Positions 14,540-23,470 of a DNA stretch of 64,000 nt are shown here, piece by piece; positions within the stretch are counted from its first letter, which is position 1, and each line of letters opens with the position of its first letter. A program made the position numbers and the translations under genes. The stretch is from positions 1-64,000 of the forward strand of contig NZ_JACHHY010000012.1 of NCBI RefSeq assembly GCF_014202905.1, in the 5' to 3' direction. Source of the stretch: Chitinivorax tropicus. GTDB lineage: Bacteria; Pseudomonadota; Gammaproteobacteria; Burkholderiales; SCOH01. The notes under the pieces are model-generated. The model did not search any database. It was given only the letters and a program-made list of their open reading frames with translations, and was not told the DNA's origin.

Positions 14540-16012
14540 TCAACCTTGTTTCTTCGGGTCTGGGCAGTCGCAGTTGGCTTTGCTGCTTTTCTTGGCGGTT
14601 GTCGAGGGTTTCTTGACAGGCGCCCTGCTGGTTACTTTCCTGGGGGGACGGCCTGGGCTGGATTGGGGCCGCTCCGGAGGGAGTCTGTCGATATCCGGGT
14701 CGGCGGGGCTGTCCTCCCGCGTGGATTCAGCCGTTCCTGACCTGATGTCATCCCGCACCCAGTCACCCACTTTCAGCGGGCTGTTGCCAATCACTTTGGC
14801 AATGGCAAATCGAGGTTGTACCTGCACCACCTGCAACACCGGCCTGGGGCGCTCGGGCAGACCCAGCGGTTGGTAGGTGTCCGGGCTGAAGACAGGGTTG
14901 CGGGTGTCCTTGCTGTATGCGAGCAGGCGGTCACCCGGTCGTAGGTGGTGCAGGCTGCCTGCCGCGATATAGGCAGTTTTGCCTTCCAGTTTTGCCAGCT
15001 TGCTGGTGAAGGGCAGGCATTGCAGCGTCAGGGCGATCCGTTGCGCAGCTTCGTCCAATGTCTGGTTCACCACCCGCCCGTAGTCATTACGGCTGAATCC
15101 CGCTGACCCCAGGCTGAGCTGTCGATCGAGCTGAACATCGCCTCTGGCCTCTTTGGCGATGCGGGGGCGATCAAGCAAGGCGCCGGTTGCGCCGTCATGG
15201 ACAAAGAATTCCAGCTCGATCCGCCGCTGGGTGGGCCGCTCGCGCACCCCAGCTCCCAACGTGGTGTTGGGCAGCTCAACCCCTAGCGAGGCGGTGTTAT
15301 TGGTGTCATTGTTGAGCCCCCAATAGAACTGGCGACTGGTGCTGCTGATGCCCGCATCCAGCAGGCGACCTGTAATCACGAATTGGCTTTCATGGTTGAC
15401 CGCCAGCTGTTGGATCAATGCCGCAGGGGGGATGCTTTGCCCGGCTGCCGGGCCGGGATCGAATACACTCACCCCTGCATTGCCTACTGGAAACACGCCG
15501 GGCTTGTCGGCCAGACGCCGTAGGAATTCGTAAGCCAGATTCAGGCTGGGGTTGTCCCAATCTCCGGCCTGGGCGGGTTGGCTGATCTGGAAAGGTGCAA
15601 CGACCACGGTCCGCCTCAAGCGCGGGTTGCCTGCGTTGCAGTTCGGCAGCTCGCGGCTCGGGCTTTCAGCAGAGGCCTGAATGTTGTCGTCGAAGGTGGC
15701 TTCGACTTCAACCATCAGCAGATTACGATCCACCCATTCTCGCCTGACCTGATGCTGACTTGGGCGTCGCGTAGGCTCCAGATTGAGCGTCTGCTGATCT
15801 GGGCGGCCTATGGACTGGTTGCCGGTGATGCGCACGCCAGCCTCGATTGCAGCTTGCTCCAATGCATCCGCCACCGCCAGCTGGCGGGCCTGCTCTCGAC
15901 TGCCGACATCGAGCGCGGCCATGCCGGTTGCGGTGATGGTTTCGGCATGGGCTGCAGCGGTCATGCAGAGCAATGACAGGAAGGCGGTGAATCGGGTGTT
16001 CCGCATGATCAT
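14540..16012 (-). CDS. FlgT-like flagellar H-ring/assembly protein
   Basis: About 490 residues from the ATG ending at 16012, which has GGAA upstream; codon 3 is an alternative start. A signal peptide (FTAFLSLLCMTAAAHA-ETI) is followed by ATGMAALDVGSREQARQLAVADALEQAAIEAG, the N-terminal FlgT pattern, then a TolB-N-like middle part (VVVAPFQISQPAQ..., NLAYEFLRRLADKPGVFPVGNAGVSVF, FVITGRLLDAG) and a C-terminal SH3-like part (AYIAAGSLHHLRPGDRLLAYS). In Vibrio, FlgT builds the H ring around the LP ring. The C-terminus here ends in a long basic Pro/Lys/Ser-rich tail (about 435-490) that ordinary FlgT proteins lack. It follows a FlgP-like gene by 45 bases. Assignment rests on domain pattern and context. 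Confidence 0.7.
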   Translation of the reverse strand: MIMRNTRFTAFLSLLCMTAAAHAETITATGMAALDVGSREQARQLAVADALEQAAIEAGVRITGNQSIGRPDQQTLNLEPTRRPSQHQVRREWVDRNLLMVEVEATFDDNIQASAESPSRELPNCNAGNPRLRRTVVVAPFQISQPAQAGDWDNPSLNLAYEFLRRLADKPGVFPVGNAGVSVFDPGPAAGQSIPPAALIQQLAVNHESQFVITGRLLDAGISSTSRQFYWGLNNDTNNTASLGVELPNTTLGAGVRERPTQRRIELEFFVHDGATGALLDRPRIAKEARGDVQLDRQLSLGSAGFSRNDYGRVVNQTLDEAAQRIALTLQCLPFTSKLAKLEGKTAYIAAGSLHHLRPGDRLLAYSKDTRNPVFSPDTYQPLGLPERPRPVLQVVQVQPRFAIAKVIGNSPLKVGDWVRDDIRSGTAESTREDSPADPDIDRLPPERPQSSPGRPPRKVTSRAPVKKPSTTAKKSSKANCDCPDPKKQG

Positions 16013-16057
16013 CAATGGTTCCAACTTCACGTGCGGGCGGGAGAGCCCGACGTTGGC

Positions 16058-16693
16058 TCAGTCTGCAAAATAAAATTGGCGGGAGGGCAGTGTTTGACTG
16101 GCTGCCAGCTGGATTGTGTCGCCAGTGGAGCGGCTTGGCAATGGTGCGGGTTTGGTTTCCACAACCGCAGCCGGTGTGGAGGTGCTGCTGGTCTGGCCAG
16201 CCCATTGGGTGGGTGGGGCTGCCACCGCAGCTGCCGGTGCGGCTGGGGAGGCGGCTTGGCTGGCGATTGGTGCGGTGACAGGCATTTTCCAGAAATCGCT
16301 GGGTAGCTCGACTTCCACTTCAGTCTCATAGCTTCCCTCGGCCATCGGGGTGACACTGACTACCCGCGCACCACGCAGATAGCCATCCAGATAGATGCGG
16401 AAGCTGTCATTCTGCGCAATCATCGCCGCTACCGTGGTATTGCCTTTGATCCGGACCCCGTAGATTTGCTCTGCCAGCGCACGATAGGCATCGAGTTTGG
16501 CGGCCCGCATGGCCAATAGCCGCTTCTGCCCGGCGGTGTAGCCATCGAACGCGCTCATGGAGCCATAACCAGTAGCGGTGAAGCGCAATGGCTTGTTTTC
16601 GCTTCCGACCGTGATGCGGCTACCACCACCCGCACAGCCTGCCAAAATGGCCAGGGTGATCGACAAGATGAAGAGCTGTAGGAAGCGGGGCAT
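16058..16693 (-). CDS. FlgP-like LPP20 family lipoprotein
   Basis: 211 residues; AAGGAG precedes the ATG. Lipobox LAILAGC gives lipidated Cys20. The core (FTATGYGSMSAF, RLLAMRAAKLDAYRALAEQIYGVRIKGNTTV, FRIYLDGYLRGARVVS, EGSYETEVEVELP) is the LPP20/FlgP fold found in outer-membrane flagellar basal disk and motility lipoproteins. The last 70 residues are a low-complexity Ala/Pro/Thr extension ending in FYFAD. It is the first gene of a likely operon flgP-like, flgT-like, small secreted protein. No other flagellar gene is in the window. Confidence 0.75.
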   Translation of the reverse strand: MPRFLQLFILSITLAILAGCAGGGSRITVGSENKPLRFTATGYGSMSAFDGYTAGQKRLLAMRAAKLDAYRALAEQIYGVRIKGNTTVAAMIAQNDSFRIYLDGYLRGARVVSVTPMAEGSYETEVEVELPSDFWKMPVTAPIASQAASPAAPAAAVAAPPTQWAGQTSSTSTPAAVVETKPAPLPSRSTGDTIQLAASQTLPSRQFYFAD

Positions 16694-17022
16694 GGTGGAC
16701 TCCTTGGTGAAACGTCTGCAATGGCATGGTCAACATCAGCACGACGAGTGTGTCTGTCATATCGGGCAGGAGCGGGATGAACCCAAACCGGCGCCATGCC
16801 TACATCGGCACCGTTCTGAAATACTTGAGGCGACCCGCTTGGAACACACACCTTATTTATAGGTGATAGCCCCGATAGGTAAGGCTTTTCCTGTCCGGTA
16901 TGTCCCCTGGTTAATGTGCCACTTTGTAAACCTTCGCTATCTCTTTCATTCATAAGACTTTTCGCTTTTGGCATATTTGCCCTAAGTATTTGTTGCGAAA
17001 AGAGAAAATGGGAGCAATCAAA
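16694..17022. other. Non-coding stretch between the flgP-like gene and the mraZ promoter
   Basis: About 330 bases before the mraZ promoter with no gene. It should contain the promoter of the minus-strand flagellar-type operon, but I found no convincing sigma-28, sigma-54 or sigma-70 match. CACC-N9-GGTG around 16850-16866 is a weak dyad. Confidence 0.4.
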
Positions 17023-17051
17023 TTGACCATGCCCAATTTTTCATCTATAGT
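17023..17051 (+). promoter_or_regulatory. Promoter of the division and cell wall cluster
   Basis: TTGACC (17023-17028, 5 of 6) and TATAGT (17046-17051, 5 of 6) are spaced exactly 17 bases apart. The -10 box runs into the MraZ repeat array, so MraZ binding would block RNA polymerase. The transcript would begin about 107 bases before the mraZ start codon. Confidence 0.75.
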
Positions 17052-17084
17052 GGGAGAAAGTGGGGGAAAGTGGATCAATGTGGG
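17050..17084 (+). promoter_or_regulatory. MraZ operator: four GTGG(G/A) repeats with 10-base period
   Basis: GTGGG at 17050 and 17060, GTGGA at 17070 and GTGGG at 17080 are spaced by exactly one helical turn. Known MraZ binding sites are arrays of GTGGG-type repeats at five-base intervals between units, just upstream of mraZ. The array overlaps the -10 box and the transcription start, as expected for autorepression. Confidence 0.8.
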
Positions 17085-17164
17085 TGGCTTTCCCTGGTGG
17101 TGATGTAGATTGGCAAGTAAGAGCAAGTTGGCAGCAAGCGTTTATCCCAGGCAAAGGATGAAGC

Positions 17165-17602
17165 ATGTTCAGTGGTGTTTCCACGCTCAGTCTCGACGAT
17201 AAGGGTCGTCTCACGGTGCCATCCAAGCACCGCGATGCCCTGATGGCGATGTGCGCGGGGCGCCTGGTGCTGACCTTGTCGCCGGATGGTTGTCTGTTGG
17301 TGTATCCGGAAGCCAATTGGTTGCCAGTACGTGATCAGATGATGCAACTGACCGGCTCGCGGGTGGCCATTGCCCGCATGGTGCTGGGGTTTGCAGAAGA
17401 AGTTGAAATGGATAAGGCAGGTCGGATTTCGGTCAGCCGCACCTTGCGGGACAAAGCCCGGCTGGAAAAGGATGTGTCGTTGGTGGGTATGGGCAAGAAA
17501 TTCGAGTTGTGGGACGCAGCCAAATTTGACGAGCTGACGCAGGCTACCATGGATATCCCAGCTGATGAGCTGGCCACTCAGATGGAAGGTATTGCCCTGT
17601 GA
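17165..17602 (+). CDS. mraZ: Transcriptional regulator MraZ
   Basis: 145 residues with two AbrB-like swapped-hairpin halves: [25 protein letters not shown] (DKGR motif) and [21 protein letters not shown] (second D-x-G-R motif). MraZ forms a ring that binds repeated GTGGG elements and represses its own dcw operon. Those elements are present upstream (17050-17084). AAGGATG precedes the ATG. First gene of the cluster; its last codons overlap the rsmH start by four bases. Confidence 0.97.
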   Translation: MFSGVSTLSLDDKGRLTVPSKHRDALMAMCAGRLVLTLSPDGCLLVYPEANWLPVRDQMMQLTGSRVAIARMVLGFAEEVEMDKAGRISVSRTLRDKARLEKDVSLVGMGKKFELWDAAKFDELTQATMDIPADELATQMEGIAL

Positions 17603-18543
17603 CCGATGCGATTGGATTTGTCCATCGCACGGTGTTGTTGCAGGAGGCCGTGGAGGCCTTGGCAATCAAGTCCGATGGTGTGTATGTCGATGGTACCTTT
17701 GGTCGTGGTGGCCATAGCCGGTTGATCTTGTCGAAGCTCGGTCCGGCAGGGCGCCTGATCGCATTCGACAAAGACCCGCAAGCCATTGCAGAGGCTGCCA
17801 CGCTTCAGGATGCGCGTTTCACGATTGTGCATAACGGATTCACGCACTTGGCGCAAGAGTTGACCCGATTGGGCGTGACTGCTGTCGATGGCGTGTTGCT
17901 GGATCTGGGCATCAGTTCACCACAGATCGATGATGGTGCGCGAGGATTCAGTTTTCGGTTCGATGCACCTCTCGATATGCGTATGGATACGACCCGTGGC
18001 ATGACAGCGGCAGACTGGCTGGCGACGGCTCCGGAACAGGATATTTACAGAGTAATCAAAGAATATGGCGAAGAGCGGTTTGCTAAACAGATTGCAAGAA
18101 AGATTGTTGCGGTTCGAGCGGAGCGGCCAATTACCACCACCCGGCAGCTTGCCGAGATCGTGGCGGGCTGTGTCCGTAGCCGCGAGCCGGGGCAGGACCC
18201 GGCGACGCGAAGCTTTCAAGCTATACGGATTCACGTCAATCAGGAGCTTGAGGAGCTGTCGCTAGTTCTGCCTCAAGCCATGCAGCTGCTAAGAGCGGGA
18301 GGGCGTATGTCGGTGATCAGCTTTCATTCGCTGGAAGACCGCATCGTCAAGCGGTTCATGAAGGATGCCGCCAATGAAGATGATATGCCCAGCCGCCTGC
18401 CCATCCGTGCTGCCGACCTGAAAAAACCACCTTTGAAAGTGATAGGAAAGCCGATTCGCCCCAGCGAGGACGAGGTCAAGGCCAATCCCCGTGCCCGCAG
18501 CGCCATTTTGCGTATTGCCGAGCGGACAGAGGGGCCACTGTGA
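17599..18543 (+). CDS. rsmH: 16S rRNA (cytosine1402-N4)-methyltransferase
   Basis: 314 residues (also called MraW), starting at GTG inside the mraZ stop overlap. [13 protein letters not shown] and the SAM-binding loop [10 protein letters not shown] (31-40) open the protein; [21 protein letters not shown] and the C-terminal [14 protein letters not shown] are family hallmarks. It methylates N4 of C1402 in the ribosomal P site together with RsmI. Translational coupling with mraZ and ftsL (four-base overlaps on both sides). Confidence 0.98.
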   Translation: MTDAIGFVHRTVLLQEAVEALAIKSDGVYVDGTFGRGGHSRLILSKLGPAGRLIAFDKDPQAIAEAATLQDARFTIVHNGFTHLAQELTRLGVTAVDGVLLDLGISSPQIDDGARGFSFRFDAPLDMRMDTTRGMTAADWLATAPEQDIYRVIKEYGEERFAKQIARKIVAVRAERPITTTRQLAEIVAGCVRSREPGQDPATRSFQAIRIHVNQELEELSLVLPQAMQLLRAGGRMSVISFHSLEDRIVKRFMKDAANEDDMPSRLPIRAADLKKPPLKVIGKPIRPSEDEVKANPRARSAILRIAERTEGPL

Positions 18544-18890
18544 CCCGCCTCAATCTGCTCTTGCTGATTGTGCTGATCACCTGTGCATTGAGTGTGGTCA
18601 CATCACAGCACAAAGCGCGCAAGCTTTATATCGAGCTGCAGAAGGCCCAGTCGCTTGCCAAGCAGCTGGATGTGGAGTGGGGGCAATTGCAGCTCGAACA
18701 AAGCACCTGGGCGATGCACTCCCGTATCGAATCGATTGCGCAGAAACAGTTGAATATGCATGTGGCTGATAGTACACGTACCCAGGTGGTGCCATTGACA
18801 CCATCCAGAACCGTGCCGCAGGCGAAGGCGGTACCCAGGACAGAGGAGGTGCCGGCTCAGCCGGTGCCGGACGCAGCCAGGACGCAGTGA
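18540..18890 (+). CDS. ftsL: Cell division protein FtsL
   Basis: 116 residues from a GTG overlapping the rsmH stop by four bases. A single N-terminal membrane helix ([15 protein letters not shown], about 4-19) precedes a periplasmic leucine-zipper-like coiled coil ([27 protein letters not shown]) and the [13 protein letters not shown] motif typical of proteobacterial FtsL. The last 30 residues are a Pro/Val-rich tail. FtsL binds FtsB and FtsQ to activate septal synthase FtsWI. Lies between rsmH and ftsI, its normal place. Confidence 0.93.
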   Translation: MTRLNLLLLIVLITCALSVVTSQHKARKLYIELQKAQSLAKQLDVEWGQLQLEQSTWAMHSRIESIAQKQLNMHVADSTRTQVVPLTPSRTVPQAKAVPRTEEVPAQPVPDAARTQ

Positions 18891-18897
18891 CAGACCC

Positions 18898-20637
18898 ATG
18901 TACACGGCCAATACCAACCTCAACGCCCGTTTACCCGCTTGGCGCAGCTATGTGTTGATGGCTGCGCTGGGGGCGGGCTTTGCCGCCCTGGTGGGGCGGG
19001 CGGTCTATCTGCAGGGTTTCAATCGGGACTTTCTTCAAGAGCAAGGCGAGGCGCGCTACAGCCGGGTCATGAAGCTGGAGCCGGTGCGCGGCATGATCAC
19101 TGACCGCAATGGCGAGCCGTTGGCCATCTCCACACCGGTACAGTCGATCTGGGCCAGTCCATCGGATATGGACGCTCTGCCTAATGATGAGCAGCTGGGC
19201 AAGCTCGCCAAATTGCTGGGTGCCAAGGCTGACGATCTCAAGAAGAAGCTGGCCGATGGCCGTAAGAAGGACTTTGTCTATCTGCGTAGGCAGCTCCACC
19301 CGGAAGTGGCAGAGAAAGTGATGGCGCTGGGTATTCCTGGCATCTACAAAATGCGCGAGTACCGCCGCTATTATCCGGCTGGCGAGGTATTGGCCCATGT
19401 GATCGGCCAGACCGGGATCGATGACCAAGGGCAGGAGGGCATCGAGCTGACCCGCAACGGCGTGTTGGCTGGCAAACCGGGCAGCCGCCATGTGCTGAAA
19501 GACCGTCGGGGTTACATCGTGGAAGATGTGACCAATATGAAGCCGCCGGTCGATGGCCAGACCCTGACCTTGTCGATCGATCGCAATCTGCAGTATCTGG
19601 CTTACCGTGAGCTGAAGGCAGCGGTGGAGGAAAACAAGGCCAAGGCAGGTGGGGCCGTCATTCTGGATGCCCATACCGGCGAGGTGCTGGCGCTGGCCAA
19701 TGTGCCCAGTTACAACCCCAATAATCGCGGGGTGATCGATATGGCCCGCAAGCGTAACCGCGTACTCACCGACCTGTATGAGCCCGGCTCGACCATGAAG
19801 CCATTTACGGCGGCGGCGGCCTTGGAGGCGGGGACGTTCAAGCCCAGCTCGATCATCAACGTGGCGGGCGGGATGAGTTTCGGCAAATACACCATTCACG
19901 ACGCCCACCCCCATGGTGCATTGACTGTTGAGCAGGTGATCCAGGTGTCGTCGAACATCGGTGCGGCCAAGATGGCATTGTCACTGGATCGTGAGTATTA
20001 CTACGACTATCTGCGTTCGCTGGGCTTTGGGCAGCCGCCCCATACCGGCTTCCCAGGCGAGGCGTCCGGGCGGGTTCGGCATTGGAAGACCATCAAGCCA
20101 GTCGAGACCGCCACCACATCGTATGGCCACGGAATCTCGGTCAGCCTGGTGCAGATGGCGCGTGCTTACATGATTTTTGCAAATGATGGCGAGATCAAAC
20201 CAATCAGCTTCCTGAAACAAGTGGCGCCCCCGCCCGGCCAGCAGGTGATTTCGAAGGCGAACGCCGAGGCCATGAAGAAAATGTTGGAGATGGTCACCCA
20301 GCCTGGCGGCACGGCAACCCGCGCCCAGGTTGTCGGCTACCGTGTCGGTGGCAAGACAGGGACGGCCAATAAGCTGGAAGGCGGCGGTTATTCAAAGAGC
20401 AAATATGTGGCGAGCTTCGTTGGCATCGCACCTATTTCGAACCCGCGCCTGGTAGTGGCGGTGATGATCGATGAGCCAGGCGGCGGCACATATTACGGTG
20501 GTACGGTTTCCGCGCCGGTCTTTTCACGCATCACTACGGCAGCGCTGCGGTCATTGGCCGTGCCAAACGATGCGCCGGTGAACAATATCATCCTGCCGAA
20601 TACTGATCCGCAGGAAGCCATAGAGGGGACGATGTGA
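18898..20637 (+). CDS. ftsI: Septal peptidoglycan transpeptidase (PBP3)
   Basis: 579 residues. One N-terminal membrane segment (YVLMAALGAGFAALVGRAVYL), then a PBP dimerisation (pedestal) domain with RGMITDRNGEPLA, then the transpeptidase domain carrying the three active-site motifs: STMK at 298-301 (Ser298 nucleophile), SSN at 351-353 and KTG at 486-488. This is the FtsI class of class B penicillin-binding proteins that cross-links septal peptidoglycan with FtsW. It begins 7 bases after ftsL and its stop overlaps the start region of murE. Confidence 0.97.
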   Translation: MYTANTNLNARLPAWRSYVLMAALGAGFAALVGRAVYLQGFNRDFLQEQGEARYSRVMKLEPVRGMITDRNGEPLAISTPVQSIWASPSDMDALPNDEQLGKLAKLLGAKADDLKKKLADGRKKDFVYLRRQLHPEVAEKVMALGIPGIYKMREYRRYYPAGEVLAHVIGQTGIDDQGQEGIELTRNGVLAGKPGSRHVLKDRRGYIVEDVTNMKPPVDGQTLTLSIDRNLQYLAYRELKAAVEENKAKAGGAVILDAHTGEVLALANVPSYNPNNRGVIDMARKRNRVLTDLYEPGSTMKPFTAAAALEAGTFKPSSIINVAGGMSFGKYTIHDAHPHGALTVEQVIQVSSNIGAAKMALSLDREYYYDYLRSLGFGQPPHTGFPGEASGRVRHWKTIKPVETATTSYGHGISVSLVQMARAYMIFANDGEIKPISFLKQVAPPPGQQVISKANAEAMKKMLEMVTQPGGTATRAQVVGYRVGGKTGTANKLEGGGYSKSKYVASFVGIAPISNPRLVVAVMIDEPGGGTYYGGTVSAPVFSRITTAALRSLAVPNDAPVNNIILPNTDPQEAIEGTM

Positions 20638-22100
20638 TGAGCACACATCTATGGTTGGAACAATTGAATGGGCTGGGCCTGCCAGTGAAGCGGGTGGTGG
20701 CGGATAGTCGCCAAGTCCGTCCGGGTGATGTGTTCTTGGCCTGTATGGGTGAATACCGTGATGGGCGTGATTTCATCAGCAAGGCCATCGATGCGGGTGC
20801 AGCTGCAGTGCTGTGGGATGATGCCGATGGCTTTGTCTGGCAAGCGGAGTGGTCCCTGCCCAATCGACCCGTCAGCGGGTTGCGCTGGTGTGCGGGTGAG
20901 ATTGCCAGCCATGTCAATGGCTCACCATCCGAACAAATGACGGTCATCGGTGTAACCGGTACCAACGGCAAGACCTCGATCAGTACTTGGTTGAGCCATG
21001 CCTTGACCCACCTGGGCAAGCGCACTGCGGTGATCGGGACAGTCGGAAATGGCTTCCCAGGGGCGTTGGAGCACACCACGCACACCACCCCAGATGCGGT
21101 GACCTTGCAGGATCGCCTGCTGGCTTATCGGCAGCAAGGTGCCGAGGCCATTGCCATGGAGGTGTCATCACATGGGCTGGATCAAGGCCGGGTGAATGGC
21201 GTGGCATTTGACGTGGCGGTATTCACCAATCTGACCCGTGATCATCTGGATTACCACGGCGATATGGCGAGTTACGGTGAATCGAAAGCCAAATTGTTCC
21301 AATGGCCCGGCTTGCGCAAGGCAGTCATCAATCTGGATGACCCATTTGGCGTGAAGCTGGCGGCCTTGGCGCAAGAAAACGACATCGCCGTGTGGGGCTA
21401 TGGCCTGCGCGAAGGCGAGCTGCATTGTCGCGAGTTGAAAGTCGATGAGGCTGGCATTCGTATGACGGTCGTCACGCCAGCGGGCGAGGTGCTGATCCGC
21501 AGCGGGCTGTTGGGGCTGTTCAATGCGTCGAATCTGCTGGCCGCCTTGGGGGCCATGCTGGCCATCGGCGTGGCCCCGGCGGAAGCCGCTCAGGCGCTGT
21601 CGGAGATCGATGCCGCCCCTGGCCGCATGCAACGGCTGGGCGGGGAAAGCACCCCCTTGGTGGTGGTGGACTATGCACATACACCGGATGCATTGGACAA
21701 AGCTTTGTCCACCTTACGCGAGATCTTGCCGGCGCACCGACAGCTCTATTGTGTATTCGGGTGTGGTGGTGATCGTGACCCTGGCAAGCGCCCCTTGATG
21801 GGCAGTGTCGTGTGCCGGCAGGCCGACGTGCCAGTGGTGACCAGTGACAACCCCAGAACCGAAGACCCTGATGTGATCATCGAGCATATCCGCGCTGGGA
21901 TGAGCTGTGACTACCGGGTGGAGGTGGATCGGGCCATGGCCATCCGCTGGGCGGTGGCCGATGCGAAACCCGGCGACATCGTATTGATCGCCGGAAAAGG
22001 ACATGAGGACTATCAAGACGTGCAAGGCGTGAAAACACCGTTCAGTGATGTCGAGCAGGCTCGTGCAGCGCTGACCAGGTACGCGGGAGATCGCAGATGA
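20637..22100 (+). CDS. murE: UDP-MurNAc-L-Ala-D-Glu:meso-diaminopimelate ligase
   Basis: 487 residues. I choose ATG 20637 over GTG 20634 because GAGGGG (20623-20628) is then eight bases away. GVTGTNGKTS is the ATP-binding loop (Lys about 112); EVSSHGLDQGRVNG binds the UDP-MurNAc part. The substrate motif DNPRTEDP contains the DNPR box that selects meso-diaminopimelate over lysine, so the wall is DAP type. Adds the third residue of the stem peptide in the cytoplasm. Confidence 0.97.
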   Translation: MSTHLWLEQLNGLGLPVKRVVADSRQVRPGDVFLACMGEYRDGRDFISKAIDAGAAAVLWDDADGFVWQAEWSLPNRPVSGLRWCAGEIASHVNGSPSEQMTVIGVTGTNGKTSISTWLSHALTHLGKRTAVIGTVGNGFPGALEHTTHTTPDAVTLQDRLLAYRQQGAEAIAMEVSSHGLDQGRVNGVAFDVAVFTNLTRDHLDYHGDMASYGESKAKLFQWPGLRKAVINLDDPFGVKLAALAQENDIAVWGYGLREGELHCRELKVDEAGIRMTVVTPAGEVLIRSGLLGLFNASNLLAALGAMLAIGVAPAEAAQALSEIDAAPGRMQRLGGESTPLVVVDYAHTPDALDKALSTLREILPAHRQLYCVFGCGGDRDPGKRPLMGSVVCRQADVPVVTSDNPRTEDPDVIIEHIRAGMSCDYRVEVDRAMAIRWAVADAKPGDIVLIAGKGHEDYQDVQGVKTPFSDVEQARAALTRYAGDRR

Positions 22101-23467
22101 TCGACCCAACCATGATGTCGTTATCGGAAGCTGCAGCAGCACTGGGGGGCTCGACGACAGCCCCGGAAGTCCGGTTTGCGCGCGTCAACACAGACAGCCG
22201 GGCCATCGAGCCGGGCGATCTGTTCATTGCGCTGGAAGGGGAGCGCTTCGACGCCCACGACTTCGTCAACGGTGCATTGGCTGCAGGTGCGGCAGCGGCA
22301 GTCGTCAAAGCCTCTTGGGAGGGAGGCGACGACTTGCCGCTGATCCGCGTGGACGACACCCACCGCGCACTTGGTCAGCTGGCTGCTTTTTGGCGCAGTC
22401 GGTTTACCATCCCGGTTGCCGCCATCACGGGCTCCAGCGGCAAAACCACTGTCAAGGAGATGCTGGCCAGCATCTGTACCGCTGCCAGCAGCGAGGCAGA
22501 AGTGCTCGCCACCCGTGGCAATCTGAACAACGACATCGGCGTGCCGCTGACCTTGCTGCGGTTGCGGGCGAATCATCGTTTTGCCGTGATCGAGATGGGC
22601 ATGAACCACGCCGGCGAGATCAGCTATCTGACCCGCATGGGCCGACCTGATGTCGCGCTGGTCAACAATGCTGGCGCGGTACATCTGGAAGGGTTGGGCT
22701 CGGTCGAGGCTGTGGCCCGCGCCAAGGGAGAGATCTTCGAAGGACTTGGCGAGCAGGGTATCGCCATCATCAATGAGGACGATGCCTATGCCCCGCTCTG
22801 GAAGCAGCTGGCTGGCACGCATCGCACATTGACATTCGGCCTGCAGCAAGGTGATGTCCGTGCAACCTTCAAGCTGGCGGTGCTGGACAGTGAGTTGACC
22901 CTGCGCACACCAGCAGGTGATGTGTCATTGAAGCTGAGTGTGCCCGGCATGCACAACATCCGTAACGCCCTGGCAGCCACCGCAGCGGCATTGGGCATGG
23001 GAATCGGGCTCGACGCGATCCAGCGAGGTTTGGCGCAGTTCGGCGGCGTAAAAGGGCGCCTGCAGCGTAAACAGGGGCGACATGGCGGGCTGGTGATCGA
23101 CGATACCTATAACGCCAACCCGGCTTCGATGGCAGCAGCGCTGTCGGTGCTGGCTGCGCAGCCTGGCGACACCTGCTTTGTGATGGGGGATATGGGCGAG
23201 CTAGGGCCGGATGGGCCGCAATTGCATGCCGAGATCGGTGCGTTGGCACGCGACAAAGGCATCAAGCACCTGTATTGCCTGGGCCCGCTCTGCGCCGAAG
23301 CAGCCAGCCAGTATGGCGAACGGGCGCGGCATTTCAATGAGATCGAGCCTTTGCTGGCGGCATTGGCAAGCGAGCTGGCGGCGGGTGCGACCGTGCTGGT
23401 GAAAGGGTCACGGTTCATGAAGATGGAACGAGTGGTTGATTTTCTGACGGCTCAAGGTGGGGCCTAA
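22097..23467 (+). CDS. murF: UDP-MurNAc-tripeptide:D-alanyl-D-alanine ligase
   Basis: 456 residues, start overlapping the murE stop by four bases. N-terminal domain with VNTDSRAIEPGDLFIAL, central ATP-binding loop ITGSSGKTTVKEM, VIEMGMNHAGEI, and C-terminal VIDDTYNANPASM plus MGDMGELG. This completes the pentapeptide of UDP-MurNAc. Length and all Mur ligase landmarks are normal. Confidence 0.97.
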   Translation: MIDPTMMSLSEAAAALGGSTTAPEVRFARVNTDSRAIEPGDLFIALEGERFDAHDFVNGALAAGAAAAVVKASWEGGDDLPLIRVDDTHRALGQLAAFWRSRFTIPVAAITGSSGKTTVKEMLASICTAASSEAEVLATRGNLNNDIGVPLTLLRLRANHRFAVIEMGMNHAGEISYLTRMGRPDVALVNNAGAVHLEGLGSVEAVARAKGEIFEGLGEQGIAIINEDDAYAPLWKQLAGTHRTLTFGLQQGDVRATFKLAVLDSELTLRTPAGDVSLKLSVPGMHNIRNALAATAAALGMGIGLDAIQRGLAQFGGVKGRLQRKQGRHGGLVIDDTYNANPASMAAALSVLAAQPGDTCFVMGDMGELGPDGPQLHAEIGALARDKGIKHLYCLGPLCAEAASQYGERARHFNEIEPLLAALASELAAGATVLVKGSRFMKMERVVDFLTAQGGA

Positions 23468-23470
23468 GTA

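Noticed and set aside
16910-16925. TGGCAC on the minus strand upstream of the flgP-like gene as a sigma-54 -24 box
   Set aside because: No GC element at the correct 10-base distance, so the sigma-54 signature fails.
18931-19914. 327-codon minus-strand frame
   Set aside because: Lies entirely antisense to ftsI and shows no protein-like motif.
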